Source: Pedobacter schmidteae
GTDB taxonomy: Bacteria; Bacteroidota; Bacteroidia; Sphingobacteriales; Sphingobacteriaceae
NCBI RefSeq assembly: GCF_900564155.1
Contig: NZ_LS999839.1
Coordinates: 5,763,097-5,827,096 of the forward strand
Direction of reading: 5' to 3'
Length of the DNA stretch: 64,000 bases
Shown here: piece after piece, positions 28,401 through 36,814 of the stretch
How the letters are laid out: the number at the start of each line of letters is the position of its first letter
Numbering within the stretch: position 1 is the first letter of the stretch
Program-made: the position numbers and the translations under genes
The notes under the pieces: model-generated
Database searches by the model: none
What the model was told of the DNA's origin: nothing
Seen by the model: only the letters and a program-made list of their open reading frames with translations

Positions 28401-28811
28401 AATTACCACAACATCGTTTAGTTCGGCGATATCGTCTTTTAATACTACCCGCATGTTGTTTGATGCGACAACTTCTACCGTTTTGAAGCCGATCATACTA
28501 AAGATCAGTACACTGTTTGGGTTTTCCAGGTTGATGCTAAATTCACCTTTGCTATTGGTTGAGGCAGCAGCTTTGGCATTTTTAGCCCTCACACTTACAC
28601 CTGATAACGGAAGCCCTTTATCATCTACAACCGTCCCTTTGACGTTTATTAATTTTTGCACAAAAAAAACAGCATCAGGGTATTTGGTAGCTGTGTTTTT
28701 TTCGGTAGCAATAGAAGCGCATGGTAAAATAGCCATGGCTAGCAGCAAGCCGGTACCAGATAGTACCTGCCAATGGCATTTACTGAGTAGTTTTTTTTGC
28801 ATAGTTTTCAT
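25491..28811 (-). CDS. SusC/RagA-type TonB-linked outer membrane protein (second locus)
   Basis: 1106 residues from the ATG at 28811 (a TTG precedes it in frame). The chain has a signal peptide (to about residue 37), a carboxypeptidase-like beta domain (VKGTVVDDKGLPLSGVSVRAK), a TonB box/plug (NDVVVIGYGTVKKRDLTGSV, LQGRVAGLDITRSSGQ) and a barrel ending in FVFGLNVSF. Unlike the SusC at 704 it has no STN domain, so FecR/sigma signalling is not expected. No regulator or polysaccharide-degrading enzyme is adjacent, making this an orphan transporter pair. A -7 box at 29013-29020 would give a leader of nearly 200 bases. Confidence 0.95.
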   Translation of the reverse strand: MKTMQKKLLSKCHWQVLSGTGLLLAMAILPCASIATEKNTATKYPDAVFFVQKLINVKGTVVDDKGLPLSGVSVRAKNAKAAASTNSKGEFSINLENPNSVLIFSMIGFKTVEVVASNNMRVVLKDDIAELNDVVVIGYGTVKKRDLTGSVVSVKSEEITARPGPNPMESLQGRVAGLDITRSSGQAGEGVNLQLRGTRSIAASGLPLFIINGLPGDYATLNPYDIETIDVLKDAASTAVYGAAGANGVIIITTKSGKAGKLNIDFNSFYGYNGWSVVPKALTKDQYLEAKREAYKYNFDGATRKWVTTAVAAANGFPQAGPPAWQSPANDETIFGDARYKLFNEGNFVNWADVFMRDNAALQNYSLAASGGTDATKAYVSLNLNNEKGQYIGDDYKLYSTSMRLDHKIRNWLSIGANLQASYVNRNKAQDKLENAIVTDPLVQPYRADGSVNPDLGSNVYNLLLDYQPGVYGNVDNNTKVFFNPYIEVRPLKGLTILSRGGVRMDYLNTYRFDGVGSVNYTYINSNIARAKINQNRYQQYQWENVLTYNYLLGTDHDFTFTGVTSYFYTQETKTEMSQAVANNKFKWYRFTPDVNSTAISSYTMSKTFGLMGRINYAYKGKYLFSASVRRDGSSVLYETNKWDNFPAVSAGWRVSDENFMAGIKKYINNLKVRATWGIAGTAYIPANSSSNFVEQANMSLGGELVPIYRNSQFITNPNLMWEKSKTLNLGLDLGLFNNRIDMALDYYNTNTDGVIYNFNSPIIYGAYRSGNTPYQTYLNIAKTNNKGFEVTMNTRNIVGKNFEWSSSIAFARNNEKILKLSDGVANNITNNVAAGENRAGGNYALTIGEPIASFRNYKIDGIWQIGEEADAGAFGRRPGDLKVNTPGIVKLADGVFMREGTNQYYYINLADAQKFNPALTAASSLYTYNNTNDFQTLGHNTPDFSLGFQNSFKYKNFDLGIYSYLRWGQTINYVMMGWYNPSALAIVASPPRTFLSDFNYWTPDNPSNDFPVMNILASPTSMTGFSGLNYVDGSFFKIKNITLGYTLPENIAKKIAMRKVRFYSTLTNPLVITKSHLLKDYDPEMNGEMDYPLTKQFVFGLNVSF

Positions 28812-29132
28812 CAATGATTAGTTAAGTGTTTTGGTTTATAAATCGCCAAATTCAATACCTTATCAACCTGAAGATAAAAACACCTGACACTTTTCTAATA
28901 TGAACTATACATTCATATATAAAAGCTTCTACTCGCTCAGAAACGACAATCTAATGTCAATGAGATGTTTATACTTGGCTTTTAGGTACCGAATAAAGCG
29001 GTGGCCTAATAACAAACTTAATTATTATAATCCATAAGAAGGGCTATTTTTTTTCGAAATCGATAAAAAAAATATTTTTTATTCCCAAAACCCCCAAGGA
29101 AGGCCAAAAACTTCAACTAACAACTTTATGAT
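28812..29132. other. Intergenic region upstream of the second susC
   Basis: 321 AT-rich bases between the susC start and the end of the leftward antiporter gene. It holds a minus-strand -7 box (29013-29020) and, at about 29047-29080, A/T tracts with short self-complementary pieces (TTTCGA...TCGATAAA, AAAAAATATTTTTT) that may end antiporter transcription. No reading frame or RNA gene is apparent. Confidence 0.5.
29013..29020 (-). promoter_or_regulatory. -7 box for the second susC
   Basis: Minus-strand TAAGTTTG matches TAnnTTTG. The implied leader is about 195 bases, long enough for RNA-level control. The -33 element is unclear. Confidence 0.4.
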
Positions 29133-31301
29133 TTATTTGCTTTTGAAAAGCCCTTTCACATACCGTCCTGCCTTTCCGATAGCACCAATCTGCTCGGATA
29201 TGGTTTCGATCAGGTGACTATCAGCCTGCTCAATATTGCCCATGTTGATACCCGACTCCAATTGTTTAGGATACAATACAATCAAGCTCTGCTCAACAAA
29301 ATAATTGGACAAGTAGTATGGAAGTTTGTTCAGTTGCGGAAGGTAGGAATCATGACCTTTACGGGATGATACAATAATAAACAAATCATTGAGTTTCAAT
29401 TCGCGACTAAAAATCAGAAAATCGTCCCAGTTCCCAAATTCGGTAAAACTAACTTTAATTACTTCCTGACTTCTTTCAATGACTTTGCCTATAGCCTCGT
29501 TGGTATCTGTTGTGCCATAAAATTTGACAGGTATCCCTGCCTCTTTCGCAATCATCATTACCTTCCTCAACCAATGTAAAAAACCCGGTTCAGTTTCTGC
29601 TTTTGGGGGCATCGTCACCACAATTCTTTTAAAGGTATTGATCGGCTGGGTTGGTTTATAAATATAAATCGTTTCGTAAACCTTCTTAATGATATTTTCG
29701 GCCTTGGTACCCAAAAAAGTATGTTGATCGGCCTGTTTGTGCATACCAATAACAATATCTGCTACGTCATGTTCTTTAATGGTATATACAATCCCGTTGC
29801 TGATGCTGGAATCATACCTGGTTATTGGAATAATGCTGTTTTCGGAAGCTGCAGCATGGGCAACGGCTTTTTCTATTATCTTTTTCGAACTTCCGGTACC
29901 ATGATTGGCAGCAAACTCATCGTCAATTACGTTTAGTCCATAAATGGAGGTATCGCTTTTCTTGGACTTCAGCATAATGCCAAAATCCACCAACTGAGTA
30001 ACCATATCCGGATAGGCCAGAGAGACTAGTATTTTTTCATTTACCCGGTCGGCCACATCATTTGTCTGTTCCTGATCCTGATCAAGCGCCAGTTTCTTAG
30101 ATGCACCCTCAACTACAAAGGAACTTACACCACAACTTACCAGTATCAGTAAAATGGTGCCATTTAAAACATCTTCGCTCAATAGCCTTATCGGTTCGCC
30201 CGAAGCGGTTTCACCAATGATGATGTTATATCCTACCAAAATAATGGCCAAAGTAGCCGCAGCATGAGCTGAACTCAGACCAAAAATCATAGTCCCTTCG
30301 GCTTTACTGAGCTTAAATATTTTTTGTGTAAGCCATGCAGCCAGGTATTTGGTGGCCAATGCTACAACAAGGATCACCCCAGCTACCTTAAGTGCTCCCC
30401 AGCCCTTTACCAACACGGTAACATCTACCAGCATCCCCACACTGATGAGGAAAAACGGGATAAACAGGGCATTTCCTACAAAGTCGATCCGGTTCATTAA
30501 CGGCGAGCTATGGGGAACAAATTTATTGAGGACAAGCCCCGAGAAAAATGCCCCAATGATCGCCTCTATACCAGCAGCTTCGGCCAGAAAGGAGGCCAGA
30601 AAAACCATAGCGAGCACAAAAATGTATTGCGAAATACTATCGTCAAAATGCTTAAAAAACCACCTGATAATGATAGGGAATAGCATAAAAACCACGGCCA
30701 CAAAAACAAGGGTAGACACGCCTAACTGAATCCAGAAGGCCGATGAAACGTCTTCTTTTGTCATTCCAGCAATTCCGGCAAGAATAAGTAGGGCAAGGAT
30801 ATCGGTAATCATTGTCCCTCCTACGGTCATACTCACAGCCTGGTTTCTGATGACACCGTATTTACTCGCTATGGGATAGGAAACCAATGTGTGGGTAGAG
30901 AACATACTGGCCAGTAACAGCGAAGACAAAAAACCATACCCTAATATATAATAGCTGGCCAATGAGCCGAACACCAATGGAAATATAAAGGTAAGCAGCC
31001 CAAACACAAGAATTCTTTTTTTATTCTTTTTAAACTCGGCCAGATCAATTTCCAAACCCGCCAGAAACATAATGTATAACAAACCTACTGTACCAAACAA
31101 TACGATACTGCTGTCTCTTTTAAGCAGGTTCAGGCCATATGGGCCAACAATAACCCCCGCTATAATTAGCCCGATAATATGAGGAACTTTTATTTTATTA
31201 AAAAGTATAGGCGCAAACAGAATGATAAACAAAACCAGTGAAAAGATAATAACAGGGTTTTGCAGGGGTAACGAAAAATCCAGAGATGACAATAAAATCA
31301 T
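29133..31301 (-). CDS. Monovalent cation:proton antiporter (CPA2-like) with universal-stress-type C-terminus
   Basis: 722 residues from the ATG at 31301. The first 400 residues contain about 12 membrane helices of the Na+/H+ exchanger family (PHIIGLIIAGVIVGPYGL, FLAGLEIDLAEFKK, IEAIIGAFFSGLVLN). From about 425 onward the chain is soluble and looks like two universal-stress-protein-like halves (EKILVSLAYPDMVTQLVDFG; FKRIVVTMPPKAETEPG). Such proteins exchange K+ or Na+ for H+ across the inner membrane. The stop of the upstream coiled-coil lipoprotein is 17 bases away, so the two are co-transcribed. Confidence 0.92.
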   Translation of the reverse strand: MILLSSLDFSLPLQNPVIIFSLVLFIILFAPILFNKIKVPHIIGLIIAGVIVGPYGLNLLKRDSSIVLFGTVGLLYIMFLAGLEIDLAEFKKNKKRILVFGLLTFIFPLVFGSLASYYILGYGFLSSLLLASMFSTHTLVSYPIASKYGVIRNQAVSMTVGGTMITDILALLILAGIAGMTKEDVSSAFWIQLGVSTLVFVAVVFMLFPIIIRWFFKHFDDSISQYIFVLAMVFLASFLAEAAGIEAIIGAFFSGLVLNKFVPHSSPLMNRIDFVGNALFIPFFLISVGMLVDVTVLVKGWGALKVAGVILVVALATKYLAAWLTQKIFKLSKAEGTMIFGLSSAHAAATLAIILVGYNIIIGETASGEPIRLLSEDVLNGTILLILVSCGVSSFVVEGASKKLALDQDQEQTNDVADRVNEKILVSLAYPDMVTQLVDFGIMLKSKKSDTSIYGLNVIDDEFAANHGTGSSKKIIEKAVAHAAASENSIIPITRYDSSISNGIVYTIKEHDVADIVIGMHKQADQHTFLGTKAENIIKKVYETIYIYKPTQPINTFKRIVVTMPPKAETEPGFLHWLRKVMMIAKEAGIPVKFYGTTDTNEAIGKVIERSQEVIKVSFTEFGNWDDFLIFSRELKLNDLFIIVSSRKGHDSYLPQLNKLPYYLSNYFVEQSLIVLYPKQLESGINMGNIEQADSHLIETISEQIGAIGKAGRYVKGLFKSK

Positions 31302-31318
31302 AAGCAAGGGGCTGAGCG

Positions 31319-31882
31319 CTATTTTAACTTTCTGGCATTTAACACATAAACTATTTTACAATCCTTTTGCTGGATTTCTCTTATTCCATCCATTCTACCT
31401 TCATTAAGAAAGTTGAGCGTTGCACCAATGGAAACGTCGGCCGTTTGTTTTTCATCAACAATTTTCAACGAATTATTTTTATAAGTCCCTACATATACCC
31501 TGATCAGGACTGGTCCCGAATATGCCCTAACGGTTACAACATTCTGATTATAACTGATGTACCATTGCTCAGTTTTGGTATCACCTATCGCAGATCCTTC
31601 ACAACTGGTTTCCGTACAACTCATTTTTACACTCCATTTACCCGTTAATGCAGGATTATAAACAGCAACTGAGTCTATTTGTTTTTTTGCACTATCTAAT
31701 GATACCTTCTCTGTTTCCAGTTTCTGCTCCTTTAGCTTTAACTGCTGCTCCCAGGCTGCCAGCTGCTGTTCTTTCAACACAATTTCTTCCTGTTGTTGCT
31801 TTAGCTTTTTCTCCCGTTCATTTAGTCCGCAGCTTTGCAACAAAACAATCATCATCATTAACAGTAGGGAAACTGGCTTCAT
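31319..31882 (-). CDS. Coiled-coil lipoprotein of unknown function
   Basis: 187 residues from the ATG at 31882, which begins MKPVSLLLMMMIVLLQSC; the lipobox Cys is about residue 18. The ORF runs 24 codons further upstream, but that part lacks signal character. Residues about 20-70 are a Lys/Gln/Glu-rich coiled coil. The remaining 115 residues form a small beta domain (LTGKWSVKMSCTETSCEGSAIGD, QWYISYNQNVVTVRAYSG) resembling lipocalin-type or DUF domains. It precedes the antiporter gene by 17 bases. Confidence 0.8.
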   Translation of the reverse strand: MKPVSLLLMMMIVLLQSCGLNEREKKLKQQQEEIVLKEQQLAAWEQQLKLKEQKLETEKVSLDSAKKQIDSVAVYNPALTGKWSVKMSCTETSCEGSAIGDTKTEQWYISYNQNVVTVRAYSGPVLIRVYVGTYKNNSLKIVDEKQTADVSIGATLNFLNEGRMDGIREIQQKDCKIVYVLNARKLK

Positions 31883-32041
31883 AGGCGTAGGATTATGTTT
31901 ATTAGTCAGGCTTGTAAACCTACAAAAATTCAACCAATACCATATCGGATGCAAAATACTATCAATTAAACCCTGACGAAAGCAAACATTATAGCCTTAT
32001 TTTTTGTAGTTTAGATACATATAACCGCTAAACTTTTTGCC

Positions 32042-32746
32042 ATGAAAACTCTCCGAACAATTGCAATTTTGGCCTTATTGTCCTGTTTGTTATACGCATG
32101 CTCATCGTCCATTAATTCCTCCAAGAATAAAAAACGCAATAAAATTACAGGTGTAAACCCTGCCATTCAGAATCCTAACCGAAGCGTGATTAATGCAAGT
32201 GGCGATGGACTTACGCCCGGAATTGGACAACAACGTAGTGCCGGATCGGAAGAGAATGCCTCCAGTATTGCCAGCAATGCAATTGCCAAGGCAAATGCAG
32301 CAATTAAAGCCAATCGGGAACAACTGGAATCAATGACAGAAGAAGAACTAATTGATAAAATGGTGAGCGGGCTGCAAATGGAAATGAGGCTAAGCAGTAG
32401 CGCGCAACGGACAACGGCCGATCAAAAAATTAAATACTATGCATCAACCATTTTAACTGATCATAACAGGATACTAACCGAGCTTAAAAAACTTTCGACA
32501 AAGCGGAACATTCCTTTTGTAACACCAACCTCTTTTAAAAGCTCCGGAAAAACTGACCTGGAATTTGTTCAAATGATGATAGAAAGCAATCAAAGCATGA
32601 TTGGACTTTATACCATAGCCAGCAAATCTGACGACCAGCCGATTAAAGAATTTGCATCAAAGCAATTACCTCTGTTAAGGGAACACCTGGAAGCCGCCCG
32701 GGAGCTGACCAAAGTATTTAAGCCGGTACTAAAAAAGAATTACTAA
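32042..32746 (+). CDS. Lipoprotein with DUF4142-like domain
   Basis: 234 residues; lipoprotein signal with Cys20 (LYAC) followed by SSSINSSKNKK. A long polar linker leads to a helical C-terminal half (about 95-230) that resembles the ferritin-like DUF4142: KIKYYASTILTDHNRILTELKKL, then EFVQMMIESNQSMIGLYTIA and REHLEAARELTKVF. These proteins are usually periplasmic and of unknown role, often stress-linked. No metal-binding residues can be assigned safely. Confidence 0.75.
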   Translation: MKTLRTIAILALLSCLLYACSSSINSSKNKKRNKITGVNPAIQNPNRSVINASGDGLTPGIGQQRSAGSEENASSIASNAIAKANAAIKANREQLESMTEEELIDKMVSGLQMEMRLSSSAQRTTADQKIKYYASTILTDHNRILTELKKLSTKRNIPFVTPTSFKSSGKTDLEFVQMMIESNQSMIGLYTIASKSDDQPIKEFASKQLPLLREHLEAARELTKVFKPVLKKNY

Positions 32747-32816
32747 AACCGGGCTTCCGGAAAAGGGCAGAAAAAATGAATCCGGGTCAATTGCAATAGA
32801 ATTCTTATTATTGCAA

Positions 32817-33905
32817 ATGCACACAACTGAACTAAAACCGACTGCTTTAGATACAAAGCAGCACTTTGAAATTCTTGATGGATTGAGAGGCATAGCTGCA
32901 CTGGCTGTTGTCATTTTTCATTTTATGGAAATAGCCTACTCGGATTTAACAAAGAATTTCATTTCACACGGCTTTTTAGCGGTAGACTTTTTTTTCTGCC
33001 TTTCGGGTTTTGTCATTGCCTATGCTTATGATGACCGTCTGGGGAAAATGGGACTTAAAACATTTTTTAAATTAAGGTTGATCAGACTACATCCATTAGT
33101 GATTTTAGGATCAGTGTTAGGTTTACTGGCCTTCCTCTTCGACCCATTTGGGGGTAGCCCGGAGCAATATAGTACAAGCAAAATTATTCTGCTATTTGTT
33201 TGTTCCATATTGATGATCCCCTACCCTGTTATGACTGAGCGTTTCTTTAATCTGTTTGGTTTAAATGCACCATCATGGTCGTTGTTTTGGGAATATGTAG
33301 CCAATATTATTTATGCTTTGGTCCTTTCTAAACTGAACCGCTACTGGCTGCTTTTTTTAACCCTACTTGCGGCGGTTGCACTTTGTTTTGTGAGTCACCG
33401 TGCCGGCGGGTCTTTACTGGGTGGATGGAGCGGGGCAACTTTTTGGGATGGGGCAGCCCGCATCTCTTATTCCTTTTTAGCTGGGATGCTGGTATACCGT
33501 TCCAACTGGATCATTAAAACCAAACTAGGCTTTATCGGGCTTTCGGCTTTGTTGTCGCTAGCATTTTTTCTGCCATTTACCAGCTGGAACTGGCTTACCG
33601 AACCTTTAGTGGTATTGGTTTATTTCCCTTTGATTATTGCGTTGGGTGCAGGTGCAGTGCTAAAACCAGGCTTAAAGAAATTATGTGTTTTTTCCGGAAA
33701 AATATCTTATCCGTTATACATGACGCATTATGCTGCAATATGGATGTTTTTCAACTATTATAACAGCCATAAACCCGTAATGCCACAGTTAGCTTTAATT
33801 ATAACCACCGGGACTATACTTTTAGTGTTAATTGCGTATATAACTATGACCGTATATGACATTCCGGTACGAAAATACCTGACCGGCAAAAAACAACAAA
33901 GTTAG
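32817..33905 (+). CDS. Acyltransferase 3 family membrane protein
   Basis: 362 residues from the ATG at 32817 (an upstream in-frame TTG at 32811 is ignored). About ten membrane helices are present, with the family landmarks LDGLRGIAALAVVIFHF (the conserved His), DFFFCLSGFVIAYAYDDR and RLIRLHPLVI. Such enzymes O-acylate cell-surface sugars using cytoplasmic acyl donors. The gene stands alone; there are no glycosyltransferases nearby. Its last four bases overlap the convergent DUF5655-like gene. Confidence 0.92.
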   Translation: MHTTELKPTALDTKQHFEILDGLRGIAALAVVIFHFMEIAYSDLTKNFISHGFLAVDFFFCLSGFVIAYAYDDRLGKMGLKTFFKLRLIRLHPLVILGSVLGLLAFLFDPFGGSPEQYSTSKIILLFVCSILMIPYPVMTERFFNLFGLNAPSWSLFWEYVANIIYALVLSKLNRYWLLFLTLLAAVALCFVSHRAGGSLLGGWSGATFWDGAARISYSFLAGMLVYRSNWIIKTKLGFIGLSALLSLAFFLPFTSWNWLTEPLVVLVYFPLIIALGAGAVLKPGLKKLCVFSGKISYPLYMTHYAAIWMFFNYYNSHKPVMPQLALIITTGTILLVLIAYITMTVYDIPVRKYLTGKKQQS

Positions 33906-34315
33906 CCCTCCTCCAGTGCCAGGTTGATAAATGTTTTGACCTCATCATTAAGGTCTTCCATAAAATACATTCTAAAATGGTGATTAAACTGGTTGCTGCC
34001 CGGAACCTGACCTGTTTTAATAAAACACAGGTTGTCGGGATACAACTGCTTAAAAGGAAAGACAACGTGAATAAAGTTTTTCCCGAGCTGGGAAATATAC
34101 ATTATTCTCCCTCCTTGGTGCTCCACACTAATCATTGTCTTTGTGGTATTGAGGTGCACCTCGGCCTTGTCTTTAAAATAATTCATGAAATGATCAAAAA
34201 GCATCAGCGTGTGGGCCGATTTACCCGCTAAAAAATCAGCAACCGTTTTTTCATTACAGGCATGGGTCTGATTTGTTTTCAAAAAATTTTGCTGACATAA
34301 GGGACAGGTCCACAT
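33902..34315 (-). CDS. DUF5655-like protein with N-terminal zinc-binding motif
   Basis: 137 residues. The N-terminus carries CPLC (Cys4, Cys7) and HAC (His18, Cys20), a likely zinc site. The rest resembles DUF5655: AGKSAHTLMLFDHFMNYF, KDKAEVHLNTTKTMISVEHQ, HVVFPFKQLY and the C-terminal DLNDEVKTFINLA. The function of the family is not established. It overlaps the acyltransferase gene tail-to-tail by 4 bases. Confidence 0.75.
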   Translation of the reverse strand: MWTCPLCQQNFLKTNQTHACNEKTVADFLAGKSAHTLMLFDHFMNYFKDKAEVHLNTTKTMISVEHQGGRIMYISQLGKNFIHVVFPFKQLYPDNLCFIKTGQVPGSNQFNHHFRMYFMEDLNDEVKTFINLALEEG

Positions 34316-34553
34316 AAGTGCTCTCTTTTAAAGTAAAACAAAGATCGAAGAATAACCGAGACATTAACCATTTAGGCTAAATTCAGAAAAAAATTACGCA
34401 AACGGTTGTTTTCATCAAATCAAACGATTGTGTAATCAATTCCATTTTTTACGATCAAAAACAAGCTGATTATTTCATTATTATTGTTTTGAAAAGGTCC
34501 AACATACAGGCTTTTTGACAAAAAACGCTTAAACCAAATTCAAAACCAAACCA

Positions 34554-36755
34554 ATGATTAAATTAAATAAATGGTTACTGTTCGCTCTGTTTTTATTCAG
34601 CACATGCTTAGCCAACGCACAATCTGACATCATTCCTTTTCCTAAGGAAATGAAGGAAAATGGCAGCTCATTTACCATCACCGCTGCCACCAGAATATAT
34701 TATGAAAAGGGGTTAAAACAACAGGCCGAATTACTTTCTGCGGCTTTATCGCCTGCTACTGGATTCGACTTTGTGGTTACGGAGTTGGGTAAAACACCTC
34801 AAAATGGTATTCTGTTACGATTTGACAAATCGCTGGTGGCCAACAAAGAGGGCTATCGTTTAAACGTAAACAATAACCAGATCAACATTCAGGCTAGTAC
34901 CCCTGCCGGTGTTTTTTATGGTGTTCAGACCATGTTACAGCTATTGCCTACCTCTATTTACAATAAGCAGCGTCAAAAAAATACCCTATGGAAAATTAAA
35001 GGAGTTAAAATTGAGGATGTACCTTTATACCCCTGGAGAGGGATGATGCTGGATGTAGCCAGGTATTTCTTCAGTAAAGATTACGTATTAAAGTTTATTG
35101 ACATGATGGCCATGTATAAACTGAATGTATTGCATTTACATTTAGTGGATGACTCTGGCTGGCGCCTGGAAATAAAGAAATATCCTAAGCTGACCAGTAT
35201 AGGTGCCTGGAGTGGCCAGGGTGCAGAGCGTCAGGGTGGCTACTACACGCAGGATGATATCAAGGAAATTGTGGCCTATGCCACGGCTCGGAATGTAGAC
35301 GTGATTCCTGAAATTGAACTACCGGCCCATACCCTATCTGCAATTGCGGCGTACCCACATTTATGCTGTACCGGACAACAGTATGAGGTGCAAACACAGC
35401 ATTCCATCAGCAGGGAGTTATATTGTGTTGGGAAAGAATCGACTTTTGATTTTCTTGCCGACGTGTTTGCCGAAACGGTAGCACTTTTCCCTTCTAAATA
35501 CTTTCATATTGGTGGCGACGAAGCCGCTTACGACAGATGGAAAACCTGTCCTGATTGTCAGAAACGAAAAAAAGATCTAAACCTGCAAAATGAAAAAGAA
35601 CTACAAGCTTATTTTAATCAGCGTGTACAACAAATGCTGAAAAAGTATGGAAAAACCATTGTAGGTTGGGATGAGATTATTGAGGAAGGCTTAAAAGATA
35701 AAGCCGTAGGCATGATATGGAACGAGCGAAAAAAGGCCGATAAAGCCTTCGAAATGGGCCATTATTCGGTAATGACCCTTTCAGCTTATAATTATTTTGA
35801 TGCTCCGGAAAGCAGTATTCCCGGAGAACTGAAGGCTGCAACCTGGATAAAACCCATCTCACTTGAGAAAGCTTATCTACAGAACCCGATGTTTACGGGC
35901 CTGGATGAAAAATACCGTCCATTGATGCTTGGAGCAACAGGCGCTTTATGGTCAGATCAATTTATTCATGGTACAATTTTACAGGAATTGCCATTGTTAA
36001 ATGAAAACCGATCAGAAAAATATTTTGATTACCTGGCTTTTCCGCGCATGGCTGCACTGGCCGAGATTTGCTGGACACCATTAAAAAAACAAAGCTGGCC
36101 AGGATTTGAACAACGGATAAAAACACATTACAACCGTTATGACCAGGCCGGATATGGCTATAGGGTGCCAACACCTAAATTGCTAAGTAATGAAAAAAGT
36201 GCCGAAGGCTTTGTCATGAAGCTGGAAAGCCCTGTCCATGGTGCAGAGATCCGTTACACAACAGATGGGACACGACCTAATGTTTTTTCAGCAGTTTACA
36301 ACAAACCGGTTGTTGTTGACCAGCTCAGTAATTTTTACGCCATTACGGTAGTTAACCGCAATCAGTATTCACTGCCTTTATATTTCCCTGAAACTTATGA
36401 GAAATTTAAGCCTTATGGACAGCTGGTAAGGGAATGGCAGCCAACATCCATATCAGAAAAAGTTTATGGGGTTTTGGAAATGAATGCTTCCGGCAAAATC
36501 AACAAAAACGGCAACTATGTACTTTCATTCTGGCAAACTAAAGGAACATCCCAATTGGATATCCGCGGTATAGAAATCTATAAAAATGGGGTAAAAATTG
36601 CAGAAGACATCCATAATGGATATGCCGGTACTTCTGTGGAAAACAACAGTTATAAATTTACCATAAATGACTACGAAACGGGTGCCGCATTTACCATAAA
36701 AGCAAAGGTAAAAGGCTTGGAAACTAAAGGAGTAGTATTTATAAAACAAGAATAA
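34554..36755 (+). CDS. Beta-N-acetylhexosaminidase, GH20
   Basis: 733 residues with a signal peptide (to about residue 22, NAQS). A GH20b domain is followed by the catalytic barrel: DVARYFFSKDYVLKFID, HLHLVDDSGWRLEI, then HIGGDEAAYDRW, which contains the catalytic pair Asp322-Glu323. WDEI and TGALWSDQF follow. The C-terminal 150 residues are beta domains, with EIRYTTDGTRPN typical of the chitobiase C-terminal segment. It removes terminal GlcNAc/GalNAc from glycans by substrate-assisted catalysis. It is not in a SusC/D locus here; a strong terminator follows. Confidence 0.95.
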   Translation: MIKLNKWLLFALFLFSTCLANAQSDIIPFPKEMKENGSSFTITAATRIYYEKGLKQQAELLSAALSPATGFDFVVTELGKTPQNGILLRFDKSLVANKEGYRLNVNNNQINIQASTPAGVFYGVQTMLQLLPTSIYNKQRQKNTLWKIKGVKIEDVPLYPWRGMMLDVARYFFSKDYVLKFIDMMAMYKLNVLHLHLVDDSGWRLEIKKYPKLTSIGAWSGQGAERQGGYYTQDDIKEIVAYATARNVDVIPEIELPAHTLSAIAAYPHLCCTGQQYEVQTQHSISRELYCVGKESTFDFLADVFAETVALFPSKYFHIGGDEAAYDRWKTCPDCQKRKKDLNLQNEKELQAYFNQRVQQMLKKYGKTIVGWDEIIEEGLKDKAVGMIWNERKKADKAFEMGHYSVMTLSAYNYFDAPESSIPGELKAATWIKPISLEKAYLQNPMFTGLDEKYRPLMLGATGALWSDQFIHGTILQELPLLNENRSEKYFDYLAFPRMAALAEICWTPLKKQSWPGFEQRIKTHYNRYDQAGYGYRVPTPKLLSNEKSAEGFVMKLESPVHGAEIRYTTDGTRPNVFSAVYNKPVVVDQLSNFYAITVVNRNQYSLPLYFPETYEKFKPYGQLVREWQPTSISEKVYGVLEMNASGKINKNGNYVLSFWQTKGTSQLDIRGIEIYKNGVKIAEDIHNGYAGTSVENNSYKFTINDYETGAAFTIKAKVKGLETKGVVFIKQE

Positions 36756-36760
36756 AATGA

Positions 36761-36798
36761 AAGAGCTGGCGAATTCAAAAACTCGCCAGCTCTTTTTT
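36761..36798 (+). terminator. Terminator between the GH20 gene and holA (bidirectional)
   Basis: AAGAGCTGGCGA (36761-36772) pairs perfectly with TCGCCAGCTCTT (36783-36794), followed by a T run on the plus strand. On the minus strand TTTCATTTT follows, so it can also serve holA. Confidence 0.9.
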
Positions 36799-36814
36799 AT
36801 AGATTCGTTTTTGC

